Shown: piece after piece, positions 52,089 through 59,734 of the stretch
Layout: each line of letters opens with the position of its first letter
Numbering within the stretch: position 1 is the first letter of the stretch
Assembly: GCA_030697555.1 (NCBI GenBank)
Contig: JAUYPV010000054.1
Coordinates: 1-64,000 of the forward strand
Source: Hyphomonadaceae bacterium
GTDB taxonomy: Bacteria; Pseudomonadota; Alphaproteobacteria; Caulobacterales; Hyphomonadaceae
DNA length: 64,000 nt
Direction: 5' to 3'
Program-made: the position numbers and the translations under genes
The notes under the pieces: model-generated
Databases searched by the model: none
Seen by the model: the letters and a program-made list of their open reading frames with translations, nothing else
What the model was told of the DNA's origin: nothing

Positions 52089-52951
52089 TGGGCCTTCTCC
52101 CGGGCTTCGAGTGCGGAATTGCCCTGCAGCGTTCCCGGCAAATGGTCGTTCAAGTTGGGTAAGCACTCGACTTCCACGATGTCGGTGTAGTCCTGGCGGT
52201 TCCAGCGCTTGGTTGATCGCCACTCGCCGACCCAGTTCTCGGGATCGGTCATGATGTACTCGATCTCCAGCGTCGTGCCGCCATTGATCGACCGGATGCG
52301 CTCGACGATTTCGAACTGCTCCGAGACCGGCAGGCCGCTATCGATCCAGTGATGTTCTGTCTCGAAATACTTGCTGTGGACGACCAGGGTCTGGGCTTCC
52401 CAGCGTCCAATGGATTCGCCGTTGTAGGAGTAGACGACCGTGTCGGGGTCGGAAAACTTTCGTCCGTCGAGATAGATGATGCGCAGGCCGTTGTCGAAAC
52501 CCGACACCATGTAGACCGCGGTCGGCGCCTGAATCATGGCGATTGGCCACACGCGCGTCATCATCATCGGCATTCCGGGCGGAAAGCATTGGCCAATGCT
52601 GTCGCGGTAGGGCTCGCCCGCCGCACGCGCCGCTGCGCCTTCCTTCAACGCCGCAGCCGCCGCTTCCTTGAATTCAGGGTAGGGCGGGCCGAAGCGAAAC
52701 TTGCTGAATCCCTCGCTGAGATCGATGAACCACGTTCCGGTCATATCGAACGGCGCCGCTGGACGCTTCGCCTTGAGATTGTCCGGCGCCAGTGCGCCCA
52801 GGAAGTCTGGATGCTTCGGTATGGCTGGGCCACGCGCCGCTGGGCGCTGTCCGGCAGCCTCGGTCGGAGGCTGCTGGGCAATTGCTGCTGAAGACAGCAA
52901 CGACACGGCGATTACAAGCGTCGCCGCCAACAAGGCTACCGCCCGCACCAT
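52085..52951 (-). CDS. Secreted protein with NGESIGRWEAQTLVV motif, copy B
   Basis: 288 residues from ATG 52951, with AAGGAGG 7 nt upstream. Type I signal peptide (SSAAIAQ). IGQCFPPGMPMMM, RIIYLDGRKFSDPD, YNGESIGRWEAQTLVVHS and SEQFEIVERIRSING match the block order of the copy A protein (50429), though the rest is diverged. It is the first gene of the operon that continues with two DUF6152 genes and copy A. The operon faces a TonB-dependent receptor. Function unknown; possibly periplasmic handling of the imported compound. Confidence 0.78.
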   Translation of the reverse strand: MVRAVALLAATLVIAVSLLSSAAIAQQPPTEAAGQRPAARGPAIPKHPDFLGALAPDNLKAKRPAAPFDMTGTWFIDLSEGFSKFRFGPPYPEFKEAAAAALKEGAAARAAGEPYRDSIGQCFPPGMPMMMTRVWPIAMIQAPTAVYMVSGFDNGLRIIYLDGRKFSDPDTVVYSYNGESIGRWEAQTLVVHSKYFETEHHWIDSGLPVSEQFEIVERIRSINGGTTLEIEYIMTDPENWVGEWRSTKRWNRQDYTDIVEVECLPNLNDHLPGTLQGNSALEAREKAQ

Positions 52952-53001
52952 GTGCGTGTCCTCCTTCCTACGGGTGCGGTCCCGCCGCTCCTCTTTGTAA
53001 T

Positions 53002-53020
53002 TAGTTATATGCGACAACAA
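53002..53020. promoter_or_regulatory. Shared operator-like element, site 4
   Basis: TAGTTATAT-GCG-ACAACAA. The left half is identical to sites 1 and 2; the right half is degenerate. Read on the minus strand it includes TATAAC, a plausible -10 box for the DUF6152 operon, whose start lies 51 nt further on. Confidence 0.4.
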
Positions 53021-53177
53021 TTTGCGCCACTTCGTCAACTGCGATGCTGCGTTTCAAGCGACATTTCTCCAAAGAAATGGATTGACCGGGCCATCTGCGC
53101 ACGGCGCAGAACGAGTAATCGGTCGCCCGTTGGCCGCGCCGCTCTCGGACGAGGGGAAGCCCGAAAGCACAGATGAC

Positions 53178-53206
53178 TTGACATCCTGTGTTGCGTGACA
53201 TGGAAT
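53178..53206 (+). promoter_or_regulatory. Candidate promoter of the TonB-dependent receptor
   Basis: A perfect TTGACA at 53178-53183, a 17-nt spacer and TGGAAT at 53201-53206 (four of six). The predicted start of transcription falls in the palindrome at 53207-53223, so that element is well placed as a repressor site. Confidence 0.55.
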
Positions 53207-53223
53207 ACATATGTCATATAAAC
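53207..53223. promoter_or_regulatory. Shared operator-like element, site 5, downstream of the -10 box
   Basis: ACATAT-GTC-ATATAAAC. The core ATAT-N3-ATAT is exact, and the minus strand reads TGTTTATAT like the left half of the other sites. A wider inverted repeat, TGACAT (53197) to ATGTCA (53211), overlaps it. It sits directly after the -10 box of the receptor promoter. Confidence 0.5.
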
Positions 53224-53508
53224 ATCGCGCTTCTCCATGCATCTCCCGGCGGAAGAGCGCGCCAGCGACAAAGTCCGCAGACTCAAAAAGCGGTCGTGTC
53301 GATGACAAGGGAAGGAAAGCAGTTGTGTGTTTTTCCGCCCACTTTAGGAGGGCGGGACGCCGATCATCCCGCGCAAGGGATTGCTCTGAAACGATCTATC
53401 GAGCGCCGCGCCGGATTGATGCGCACGCCTGAGCTGTGCAGCGCCGAAACGGCAGGCGCTCCATCAAGCCAGTCAAAAACAATGCCGTCGAACAAGGGGA
53501 GGACGCTA

Positions 53509-56349
53509 ATGACCAGAATCACACTCAGAGGCGCAACGGCACTTGCAACAGGGCTGTTCGGCGGGATTTTCGCGGCGTCGCCGGCTTTCGGGCAGGCGGC
53601 GGATCAGGCGGCGGAGGAGTCGAAGACCCGCGAGGTCGTCGTGGTGACGGCTACCCGGCGCGAGGAGGATGTCCAGGACATTCCGTTGACAATCGCGGCC
53701 ATCGGACAGGATCAAATTGACGAACTGGGGATCAAGAACGCGGCCGACCTCGTCCGCGTGATCCCTGGGCTCAATACGGTCGCAAACGCCGGTGGCGCAC
53801 AGCAAACATTCTCTGTGCGCGGGATCGTGGCGGCCACTGGGGCAGCGACAACCAGCGTTTATCTGGACGAAACCAATCTCACCAAGCGCAACAATGGTGG
53901 GGTGGCTCAGAACAACGGCGTGACCATTCCGTTGCTTTACGATCTCGAGCGGGTCGAAGTGCTGAAGGGCCCGCAAGGAACGCTGTTCGGCGGCTCTTCT
54001 CAGGGCGGTACGATACGGTTCATCACCCCACGGCCCGATCTCGACGAGTTTTCCGCCAAGCTCCGAACCGAGGCTTCGACGATGGGCGACCGTAGCGAGG
54101 AAAGCTACGAATTCGCCGGCTCCGTCGGCGGCCCGATCGTGCAGGATGCCCTCGGCTTCCGCGTCAGCGGCATCTATCGCGAGAACGGAGGCTGGGTCGA
54201 TGTCTACAGCGGCTACACGAACCAGTTGATCGCCGAGAACGCCAACTCGTCGGAGGCCTACGCCGCTCGCGGCGTTCTGCTGTGGGAGGTCAATGACGGT
54301 CTCGACGTGCAGCTCTCGACCTACTACGTCCACAACGAATCAGAAGGCGGACCGGCGTCTACCACGGCGATCTACCTGCCGGGCGGCGGCCTCGCGCCAG
54401 CGGGCACGACCTTCACGACGCCCGCTATCAACATCTGCAGCCTGAACCGAACCCGCACCCTGTCGACGCAGAACTTCGCGCAGCCCAACGGCCCTGCGGC
54501 CGCGAGCGTCAGCCCGGTCGGCAACAGGCCGCCCCCCAGCCCTCAACCGAACTGCTCGGCAGCGCAGTTGTTGGCGGGCGGCGTCAACTATACCCGGCCC
54601 TCCTTCACTTACGGTCCGTGGACCACCGGCGAGGACATCTCCATCGCCACCGGCCGCCAGACGATCGTTGGAACCGAGGCGGAGGAATGGGTCAGCGCGT
54701 TCACAGTCAACGCCGACCTGGGCTTTGCAGAGCTGACTTCGATCACCTCCTACCTCCAGGACATCGGCCGCAGCGACAATCCGGGCGGCGAGGAGTGGGC
54801 GTCTCCCGTGACAGGGCAATGGACGAACCTGAGCGTTGCCGGCTGCGTCAGCTCCGTGCCAACCGTCGTCGCGGTGCCGACCACCTGCCGCGGCTTTCCG
54901 CTGTTCATGCCATCGAACAGCTATCCCGTCCCGGGCAACACCCAGACCTTCAAGGCCAAGAACGCTCGCGAGGGATGGGAGCAGGAGATACGCCTGACAT
55001 CGAATACCGACGGCCCGCTGGAATGGGTGGCGGGCGCCTATTTCTCGCGCGCCTCAACGCACATCCTCTATTTCGGCGAGGCCAACGTAAATGTCACCGA
55101 CCAGATGCTGCGGGATTATTACGGCCCGACCTGGTTCACGCGGCCGACCCCGGCATCCACTGTCTATACGCCCGTCGCCTCGTCCAGCCTCGTGCGCTAC
55201 GGCCTGCCGCTCGATCAGGGTTTTCAGGCCCGCCTTGAAGCCTTCATCACCGAGAAGGAACTGGCCGGCTACGCCGACGTCAACTACTGGCTCGTACCGG
55301 ACGAGTTCAAGCTGATCCTTGGCCTGCGCGTATCCCAGGTCGAGCTTGATTATTTCCAGACCAACCACGGCCAGTTCAGCGGTCGTCTGCCGAGTTCTCT
55401 CGGCGCCAATACTATCGGCAGCGGCGAGAATACGCCGATTACCCCGAAATACGGCGTCCAGTGGCACATCGACAACGACAACATGATGTATGCCACCTAC
55501 TCCAAGGGATTCCGCGCCGGCGGCGTCAACCCGCAGCTTTCGGCTGTGGTCTGCGATGCGCCTCTGACGCAGTTCTTTGGCATCACATCGAACGAGGTCC
55601 CCGCGGACTTTGCTCCGGATACGGTTTGGAACACGGAGATCGGCGGTAAGTTCTCGCTATTCGGCGATACGCTCACGCTCAATCTCGCCGGCTACAACAT
55701 CGACTGGCAGGACATCCAGGCAACGATCTCGGCGGGAACCTGCCCGCAAAGCTTCGTGGTCAACGGAGGCAGCGCACGTAGTCAAGGGGTCGACCTGCAG
55801 GCGATCTACCGGCCGATTGATCCCCTGACGCTGACCTTGGCAGCCGGCTATACCGACGCCTACTACGTTGATCCGGTACGGGGCCCCATCGGGCCAGCCC
55901 TCGCGACACCTCCCCAACCGGCGTTCAATCCAGGCGACCAGTTCGACGTGCCGCCTTTCCAGGTGAGCGCCAGCGCGCAGTACGAGCAATCGCTCGGCGC
56001 GTTCGGGGAGGGATTTGTCCGCCTCGACTGGAACTACCAGAACGAATACACCTCCGGCGCCACGTTCGGGACCACCGGCTGGTCGGCCAACTACTTCGCC
56101 CGCTACAACCCGGAGCGCCAGATCTTCAACCTGCGGGCGGGCCTGCGGATGGAGAACGGGGCCGACATCAATTTCTTCGTCAACAACCTCCTCGACAACG
56201 ACGAGCAGACGGGCGGCTTCAGCGACGGCCGAGGCTCGTGTACCGCCTCCTCGTTGACCTGCGCCTCGTTCGGCACGTTCAACCCCTTCGTAGCGCAGAC
56301 CTTCCTCACGCCGCGGGTGTTCGGGGTGCAGATGAACTATCGCTACTAG
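53509..56349 (+). CDS. TonB-dependent outer-membrane receptor
   Basis: 946 residues from ATG 53509, chosen for GGGGAGG 6 nt upstream and because a clean signal peptide (ASPAFGQ) follows. The TonB-box-like VVVVTATRREEDVQDIP is followed by a plug domain (about 45-170) with PGLNTVANAGG, FSVRGI and RVEVLKGPQGTLFGGSSQGG. The rest is a 22-strand barrel; the chain ends VQMNYRY, with the aromatic terminus needed for outer-membrane insertion. This subgroup, common in sphingomonads and caulobacters, imports diverse hydrophobic or aromatic substrates. It is divergent from the DUF6152 operon and probably shares its regulator. A perfect terminator follows. Confidence 0.95.
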   Translation: MTRITLRGATALATGLFGGIFAASPAFGQAADQAAEESKTREVVVVTATRREEDVQDIPLTIAAIGQDQIDELGIKNAADLVRVIPGLNTVANAGGAQQTFSVRGIVAATGAATTSVYLDETNLTKRNNGGVAQNNGVTIPLLYDLERVEVLKGPQGTLFGGSSQGGTIRFITPRPDLDEFSAKLRTEASTMGDRSEESYEFAGSVGGPIVQDALGFRVSGIYRENGGWVDVYSGYTNQLIAENANSSEAYAARGVLLWEVNDGLDVQLSTYYVHNESEGGPASTTAIYLPGGGLAPAGTTFTTPAINICSLNRTRTLSTQNFAQPNGPAAASVSPVGNRPPPSPQPNCSAAQLLAGGVNYTRPSFTYGPWTTGEDISIATGRQTIVGTEAEEWVSAFTVNADLGFAELTSITSYLQDIGRSDNPGGEEWASPVTGQWTNLSVAGCVSSVPTVVAVPTTCRGFPLFMPSNSYPVPGNTQTFKAKNAREGWEQEIRLTSNTDGPLEWVAGAYFSRASTHILYFGEANVNVTDQMLRDYYGPTWFTRPTPASTVYTPVASSSLVRYGLPLDQGFQARLEAFITEKELAGYADVNYWLVPDEFKLILGLRVSQVELDYFQTNHGQFSGRLPSSLGANTIGSGENTPITPKYGVQWHIDNDNMMYATYSKGFRAGGVNPQLSAVVCDAPLTQFFGITSNEVPADFAPDTVWNTEIGGKFSLFGDTLTLNLAGYNIDWQDIQATISAGTCPQSFVVNGGSARSQGVDLQAIYRPIDPLTLTLAAGYTDAYYVDPVRGPIGPALATPPQPAFNPGDQFDVPPFQVSASAQYEQSLGAFGEGFVRLDWNYQNEYTSGATFGTTGWSANYFARYNPERQIFNLRAGLRMENGADINFFVNNLLDNDEQTGGFSDGRGSCTASSLTCASFGTFNPFVAQTFLTPRVFGVQMNYRY

Positions 56350-56372
56350 GACGCGGGACGGCGTCCAGGACT

Positions 56373-56400
56373 GGGCGGAGGGCGACCTCCGCCCTTTTTG
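56373..56400 (+). terminator. Rho-independent terminator of the TonB receptor
   Basis: GGGCGGAGG (56373-56381), loop GCGA, CCTCCGCCC (56386-56394), then five T. A perfect 9-bp stem with a stable tetraloop, 23 nt after the stop codon. Confidence 0.93.
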
Positions 56401-56649
56401 TTTGAGGGCCGGGGTGATTTGACGGGCATGAGCCTCAAGCTTCAGAAGATATCGAGTCCTCTTCCAGGATTCGTATCCAGAGGGCGGGCGCCGCGTGCTT
56501 GATGGTTCCCGCAGCTCGCGCTGCATCTACGCTTGAGACGTTGCTGGCGGTTGAGAGTCGCGAGAAGCTGACGGCCCCAGCCGGTGCTGCAGCGCCTGCG
56601 CCTGCGGCGAGCGCCCACGGTCACGACACTCTATAATCAGTCACAGCTC
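56401..56649. other. Non-coding stretch before thiolase remnant
   Basis: About 250 nt between the terminator and the thiolase fragment. No open frame with recognisable protein similarity, no RNA gene and no repeat was seen. It may hold decayed upstream parts of the thiolase gene, but no thiolase motif could be read in any frame. Confidence 0.5.
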
Positions 56650-56838
56650 GAAACGCCGTGGGAGACCACCAACGTCAATGGCGGCGCCTTCGCGCTCGGG
56701 TATCCCTATGGCATGTCCGGCATCCGCTATCTCGGCTCGACGCTGATGGAACTCGGCCGGCGCGGCAAGCGAAAGGCTGTAGTGGGCGTCTGCACCGCAG
56801 GCGGCATGGCGACGGCGGCCTATCTTGAGCGTGTATAG
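56650..56838 (+). pseudogene. C-terminal remnant of a thiolase gene
   Basis: In one frame the translation reads TNVNGGAFALGYPYGMSGIR, then LMELGRRGKRKAVVG and VCTAGGMATAAYLERV, ending in a stop at 56836. This is the last ~60 residues of a thiolase: NVNGG, the GHP-type His loop (here GYP, so the histidine is lost) and the C-x-GGGM-type Cys loop (CTAGGM). The remaining ~330 residues, including the nucleophilic Cys domain, are absent, and no start or ribosome site fits. It is a gene fragment left by deletion or rearrangement. It is unlike the intact thiolase at 26657. Confidence 0.75.
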
Positions 56839-56907
56839 GTCGTAACGGCCGGGTTGTGTTTCCCGCCATTTCCCGCCATTCCTCCTCTCGAAGACGAGGA
56901 GACTTGT

Positions 56908-57522
56908 GTGGCTATCCACAATCACGAAGGCGACCTGCCGGCACACGTGCAGTTCACCGGATCGGTCGCGATCGATACCGAGACGATGGGGCTGAACCCG
57001 TTCCGGGATGCGCTTTGTGTCGTGCAGCTTTCGGACGGCAAGGGCGATGCTCATGTCGTTCGCCTCAAGCGGCCGGAATACAACTGCCCCAACCTCAAGG
57101 CGCTCGTGTCCAATCCGAAGATCCTCAAGATCTTCCACTTCGCGCGCTTCGACCTTGGCATGATCCAGCAATGGCTCGGCGCGCCGTGCTTTCCGGTCTA
57201 CTGCACCAAGATCGCCTCGCGGCTCGCGCGCACCTACACCGATCGCCATTCGCTAAAGGAGATCGCGCGCGAGCTGCTCGGTCTCGACATGTCGAAGGCG
57301 CAGCAGAGTTCTGACTGGGGTGCGGAGAAGCTCTCGGAGGCGCAGCTCGCCTACGCCGCTTCCGATGTGACTCATCTGCATGAGCTGAAGTCGAAACTCG
57401 ACGTCATGCTGGCCCGCGAGGGCAGGACGGAGCTGGCGCAGGCCTGTTTCGATTTCTTGCCCGTGCGCGCGGCCCTCGACCTTTCCGGCTGGGCCGATCA
57501 GGACATTTTTGCGCATTCCTGA
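56908..57522 (+). CDS. rnd: Ribonuclease D, short alphaproteobacterial form
   Basis: 204 residues from GTG 56908, with GAGGAG 6 nt upstream. DEDDy exonuclease: AIDTETMGL gives the first Asp and Glu, IFHFARFDLGMI the next Asp, and AYAASDVTHLHEL the Tyr and last Asp. CTKIASRLARTYTDRHSLKEI is the usual middle block. The HRDC domains of the E. coli enzyme are missing, as is normal for this ~200-residue form. It trims 3' ends of tRNA and other stable RNA. It lies about 100 nt before lptC, an order seen in many alphaproteobacteria. Confidence 0.93.
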   Translation: MAIHNHEGDLPAHVQFTGSVAIDTETMGLNPFRDALCVVQLSDGKGDAHVVRLKRPEYNCPNLKALVSNPKILKIFHFARFDLGMIQQWLGAPCFPVYCTKIASRLARTYTDRHSLKEIARELLGLDMSKAQQSSDWGAEKLSEAQLAYAASDVTHLHELKSKLDVMLAREGRTELAQACFDFLPVRAALDLSGWADQDIFAHS

Positions 57523-57620
57523 GGTTTGCGTGCATCTGGCCTGAGATTTCCGGTCTTCCGCCCCCATTTGACTGACGCGGGCGGTTTCAATACCGGCCCG
57601 TTCCTGTTTTAGTCCGGCCC

Positions 57621-58259
57621 ATGACGCATACCGCGCACCATTCGATGGACATCTGGGGGCCGCGCCGCGCGACCTCGCTCAAGGAGGCGCGCGCCAGGAC
57701 CGCACTCGTCCATATCATCCGCCTGCTCTTCACGATCGGCGCGATGCTGTCGGCGGGCGTGCTGATCGGTTACCTGATCAACCACTCGCTCAATGGATCG
57801 ACCTCGGCGCCGGCGACGGGAACGCTCGCGGCCACGATGCTCAACCCGCGCTTCGAAGGGCGTGACGCGAGCGATAAGCCCTACACGCTCACCGCCGATA
57901 CCGCGCGGCGGCGGCGCGAGAACATCTCACTCGTCGACCTGGTAAGCCCGCATCTCGAAGACGCCGCCTCGACCGCCGTCCAGGCGCGCGAAGGTGTGTG
58001 GAATGACAAGACCAAGGTGCTCGACCTTGTCGGCGATGTCGTGATGACGGACGCGGCAGGCTATACGTTCACCGCTGACAAGACTCGCATGTTCGTTGAG
58101 GAAAACCGCGTCGAAGGCGAGACCCCGCTAACCGGCGTGGGTCCTATTGGCGAAGTGAAGGCGGATTCGTATGAGGTTCTGGACGATGGCGACCGCCTGG
58201 TTCTGAAGGGCAATGTTTGGACAAGATTCGTCCGCAAGAAGAACCGGGGTGGGGGATAA
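57621..58259 (+). CDS. lptC: LPS export protein LptC
   Basis: 212 residues. One membrane span near 33-55 (IIRLLFTIGAMLSAGVLIGYL) anchors a periplasmic beta-jellyroll: MLNPRFEGRDASDKPYTLTAD, SPHLEDAASTAVQAREGVWND, GDVVMTDAAGYTFTADKTRMF and VLDDGDRLVLKGNVWTRF. This is the LptC fold that takes LPS from LptBFG and passes it to LptA. The gene order lptC-lptA-lptB supports it. The next gene starts after 13 nt. Confidence 0.92.
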   Translation: MTHTAHHSMDIWGPRRATSLKEARARTALVHIIRLLFTIGAMLSAGVLIGYLINHSLNGSTSAPATGTLAATMLNPRFEGRDASDKPYTLTADTARRRRENISLVDLVSPHLEDAASTAVQAREGVWNDKTKVLDLVGDVVMTDAAGYTFTADKTRMFVEENRVEGETPLTGVGPIGEVKADSYEVLDDGDRLVLKGNVWTRFVRKKNRGGG

Positions 58260-58272
58260 CAGGACAATGCCA

Positions 58273-58821
58273 ATGAAACACGTTTCAATCCTGGCTCTGG
58301 CGGCCGCGGTGCTGATCGCGACGCCCGCTTTCGCGCAGATCGGCGGACGGGGCGACGCCCCGGTCGAAGTGAAGTCCGACAAGGGCGAGTATCTGCAGAA
58401 CGAAGGCAAGTTCATTTATTCGGGCGACGTGGTGGCGACACAGGCGGATTCGCGCATCACCACCGATACGCTCACCGCGTTCTGCACGCGCGCCACCCCG
58501 CCGCCAGGCGAGCGCATCGCGGATCAGCCCTGCGAGGAAATCCGCCAGCTCGTTGCTGAAGGCAATGTCATCTACACGGCGCCCGATGTGACGATCCGCG
58601 GCGACAAGGCCGAGTACGACTATCCGACTGACACCATCACCATCACCGGCGACGTGATCCTGTCGCGCGGCAAAGAAGGCGTGGTGCAGGGCACCAAGGT
58701 TGTCTATCAAGTGGCCGAGGGCAAGACCGCCATCTCCGCCGGAAGCAATCGCGTCCTCTCGATCCTGACGCCGTCGAAGGGCAACAAATCGCAGGCTCCC
58801 GCGCCTGTGACGCCGAACTGA
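58273..58821 (+). CDS. lptA: LPS transport periplasmic protein LptA
   Basis: 182 residues from ATG 58273, with AGGA 8 nt upstream; ATG 58267 is possible. Signal peptide ends TPAFA. VEVKSDKGEYLQNEGKFIYSG, TDTLTAFCTRA and IYTAPDVTIRGDKAEYDY form the OstA-type jellyroll. The C-terminus is a Lys/Ser/Pro tail. Two cysteines (CTRA, CEEI) could pair. LptA polymerises into the bridge carrying LPS to the outer membrane. Confidence 0.92.
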   Translation: MKHVSILALAAAVLIATPAFAQIGGRGDAPVEVKSDKGEYLQNEGKFIYSGDVVATQADSRITTDTLTAFCTRATPPPGERIADQPCEEIRQLVAEGNVIYTAPDVTIRGDKAEYDYPTDTITITGDVILSRGKEGVVQGTKVVYQVAEGKTAISAGSNRVLSILTPSKGNKSQAPAPVTPN

Positions 58822-58828
58822 GACGCTG

Positions 58829-59605
58829 ATGGACGCGCGCACCGATACTTCCACGCCTCTGCCTGCCGCCAATCTTGGCGGTGAAGGCTTGCGCGCGATG
58901 AATCTCGCCAAGGCGTTCAAGGGCCGCCAGGTGGTGAAGGATGTCAGTCTGCGTCTGAAGCGGGGCGAGATCGCCGGCCTGCTGGGTCCCAACGGCGCCG
59001 GCAAGACGACCTGCTTCTACATGATCATGGGCCTCATCACAGCGGATGCCGGCCGCGTCGCTATCGACGGCGCGGACGTCACCTCGCTGCCGATGTACCA
59101 GCGCGCGCGCCTCGGCGTCGGCTACCTGCCGCAGGAGAACTCGATCTTCCGCGGCATGAGCGTCTGGGACAATGTGATGAGTGTCGCCGAGCTGACGGAA
59201 GACACCGCCTCCAAGCGCAAGGAACTCACCGAGTCCTTGCTCGAGGAGCTGCAGATCGCCCGCCTGGCCAAGCAGAACGCCAATTCGCTTTCCGGGGGCG
59301 AACGCCGCCGCGTCGAGATCGCCCGCGCGCTGGCCTCCCGCCCCAACTTCATGCTGCTGGACGAGCCCTTCACCGGTATCGACCCGCTGGCCGTTTCCGA
59401 CATTTCGGACCTCGTCCGCTACCTTAAGGGCAGGGGGCTGGGCGTCCTCATTACCGACCACCAGGTCCGGGAAACCCTTGATATCGTCGACCGCGCCTCG
59501 ATCATCTATGATGGCAAGGTTTTGTTCGAAGGAACGCCGTCAGAGGTGCTTTCCAACGAAGATGTGCGCCGCGTTTACCTCGGAGCAAGGTTCACGACGC
59601 AGTGA
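58829..59605 (+). CDS. lptB: LPS export ABC transporter ATP-binding protein LptB
   Basis: 258 residues. Walker A GPNGAGKTT, Q-loop LPQENSIFRGM, signature LSGGERRRVEIARAL, Walker B FMLLDEPFTGIDP and the switch His in ITDHQVRETL. The YLPQENSIFRGMSVWDNV stretch is typical of LptB rather than branched amino-acid LivF/G proteins. It powers LPS extraction through LptFG. It starts 7 nt after lptA. Confidence 0.96.
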   Translation: MDARTDTSTPLPAANLGGEGLRAMNLAKAFKGRQVVKDVSLRLKRGEIAGLLGPNGAGKTTCFYMIMGLITADAGRVAIDGADVTSLPMYQRARLGVGYLPQENSIFRGMSVWDNVMSVAELTEDTASKRKELTESLLEELQIARLAKQNANSLSGGERRRVEIARALASRPNFMLLDEPFTGIDPLAVSDISDLVRYLKGRGLGVLITDHQVRETLDIVDRASIIYDGKVLFEGTPSEVLSNEDVRRVYLGARFTTQ

Positions 59606-59734
59606 CGATAGGCCGGTCTTGGCCGTTTGCGATTAGGTAATTTTAAGACCGGTCAGTTAATGTAAGCCCTGTAACAAGGGTCCAGCCGCGCCGGGTCGAA
59701 ATGCCCCGGAATTTCGGCTCTGGGAGGCATATAA

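Larger units (their letters stand above)
52952..53508. other. Divergent regulatory gap between DUF6152 operon and TonB receptor
   Basis: 557 nt without a convincing gene. It contains two copies of the shared element (53002 and 53207), a -35/-10 pair reading toward the receptor (53178-53206) and a GGGGAGG ribosome site at 53496-53502. Between 53224 and 53495 an open frame runs into the receptor gene but has no good start and atypical composition, so it is read as a leader of about 300 nt. No riboswitch fold was recognised. Confidence 0.6.

Noticed and set aside
53188-53508. 107-residue N-terminal extension of the TonB receptor
   Set aside because: It would push the signal peptide inside the protein and begins within the palindrome; a strong ribosome site marks ATG 53509.
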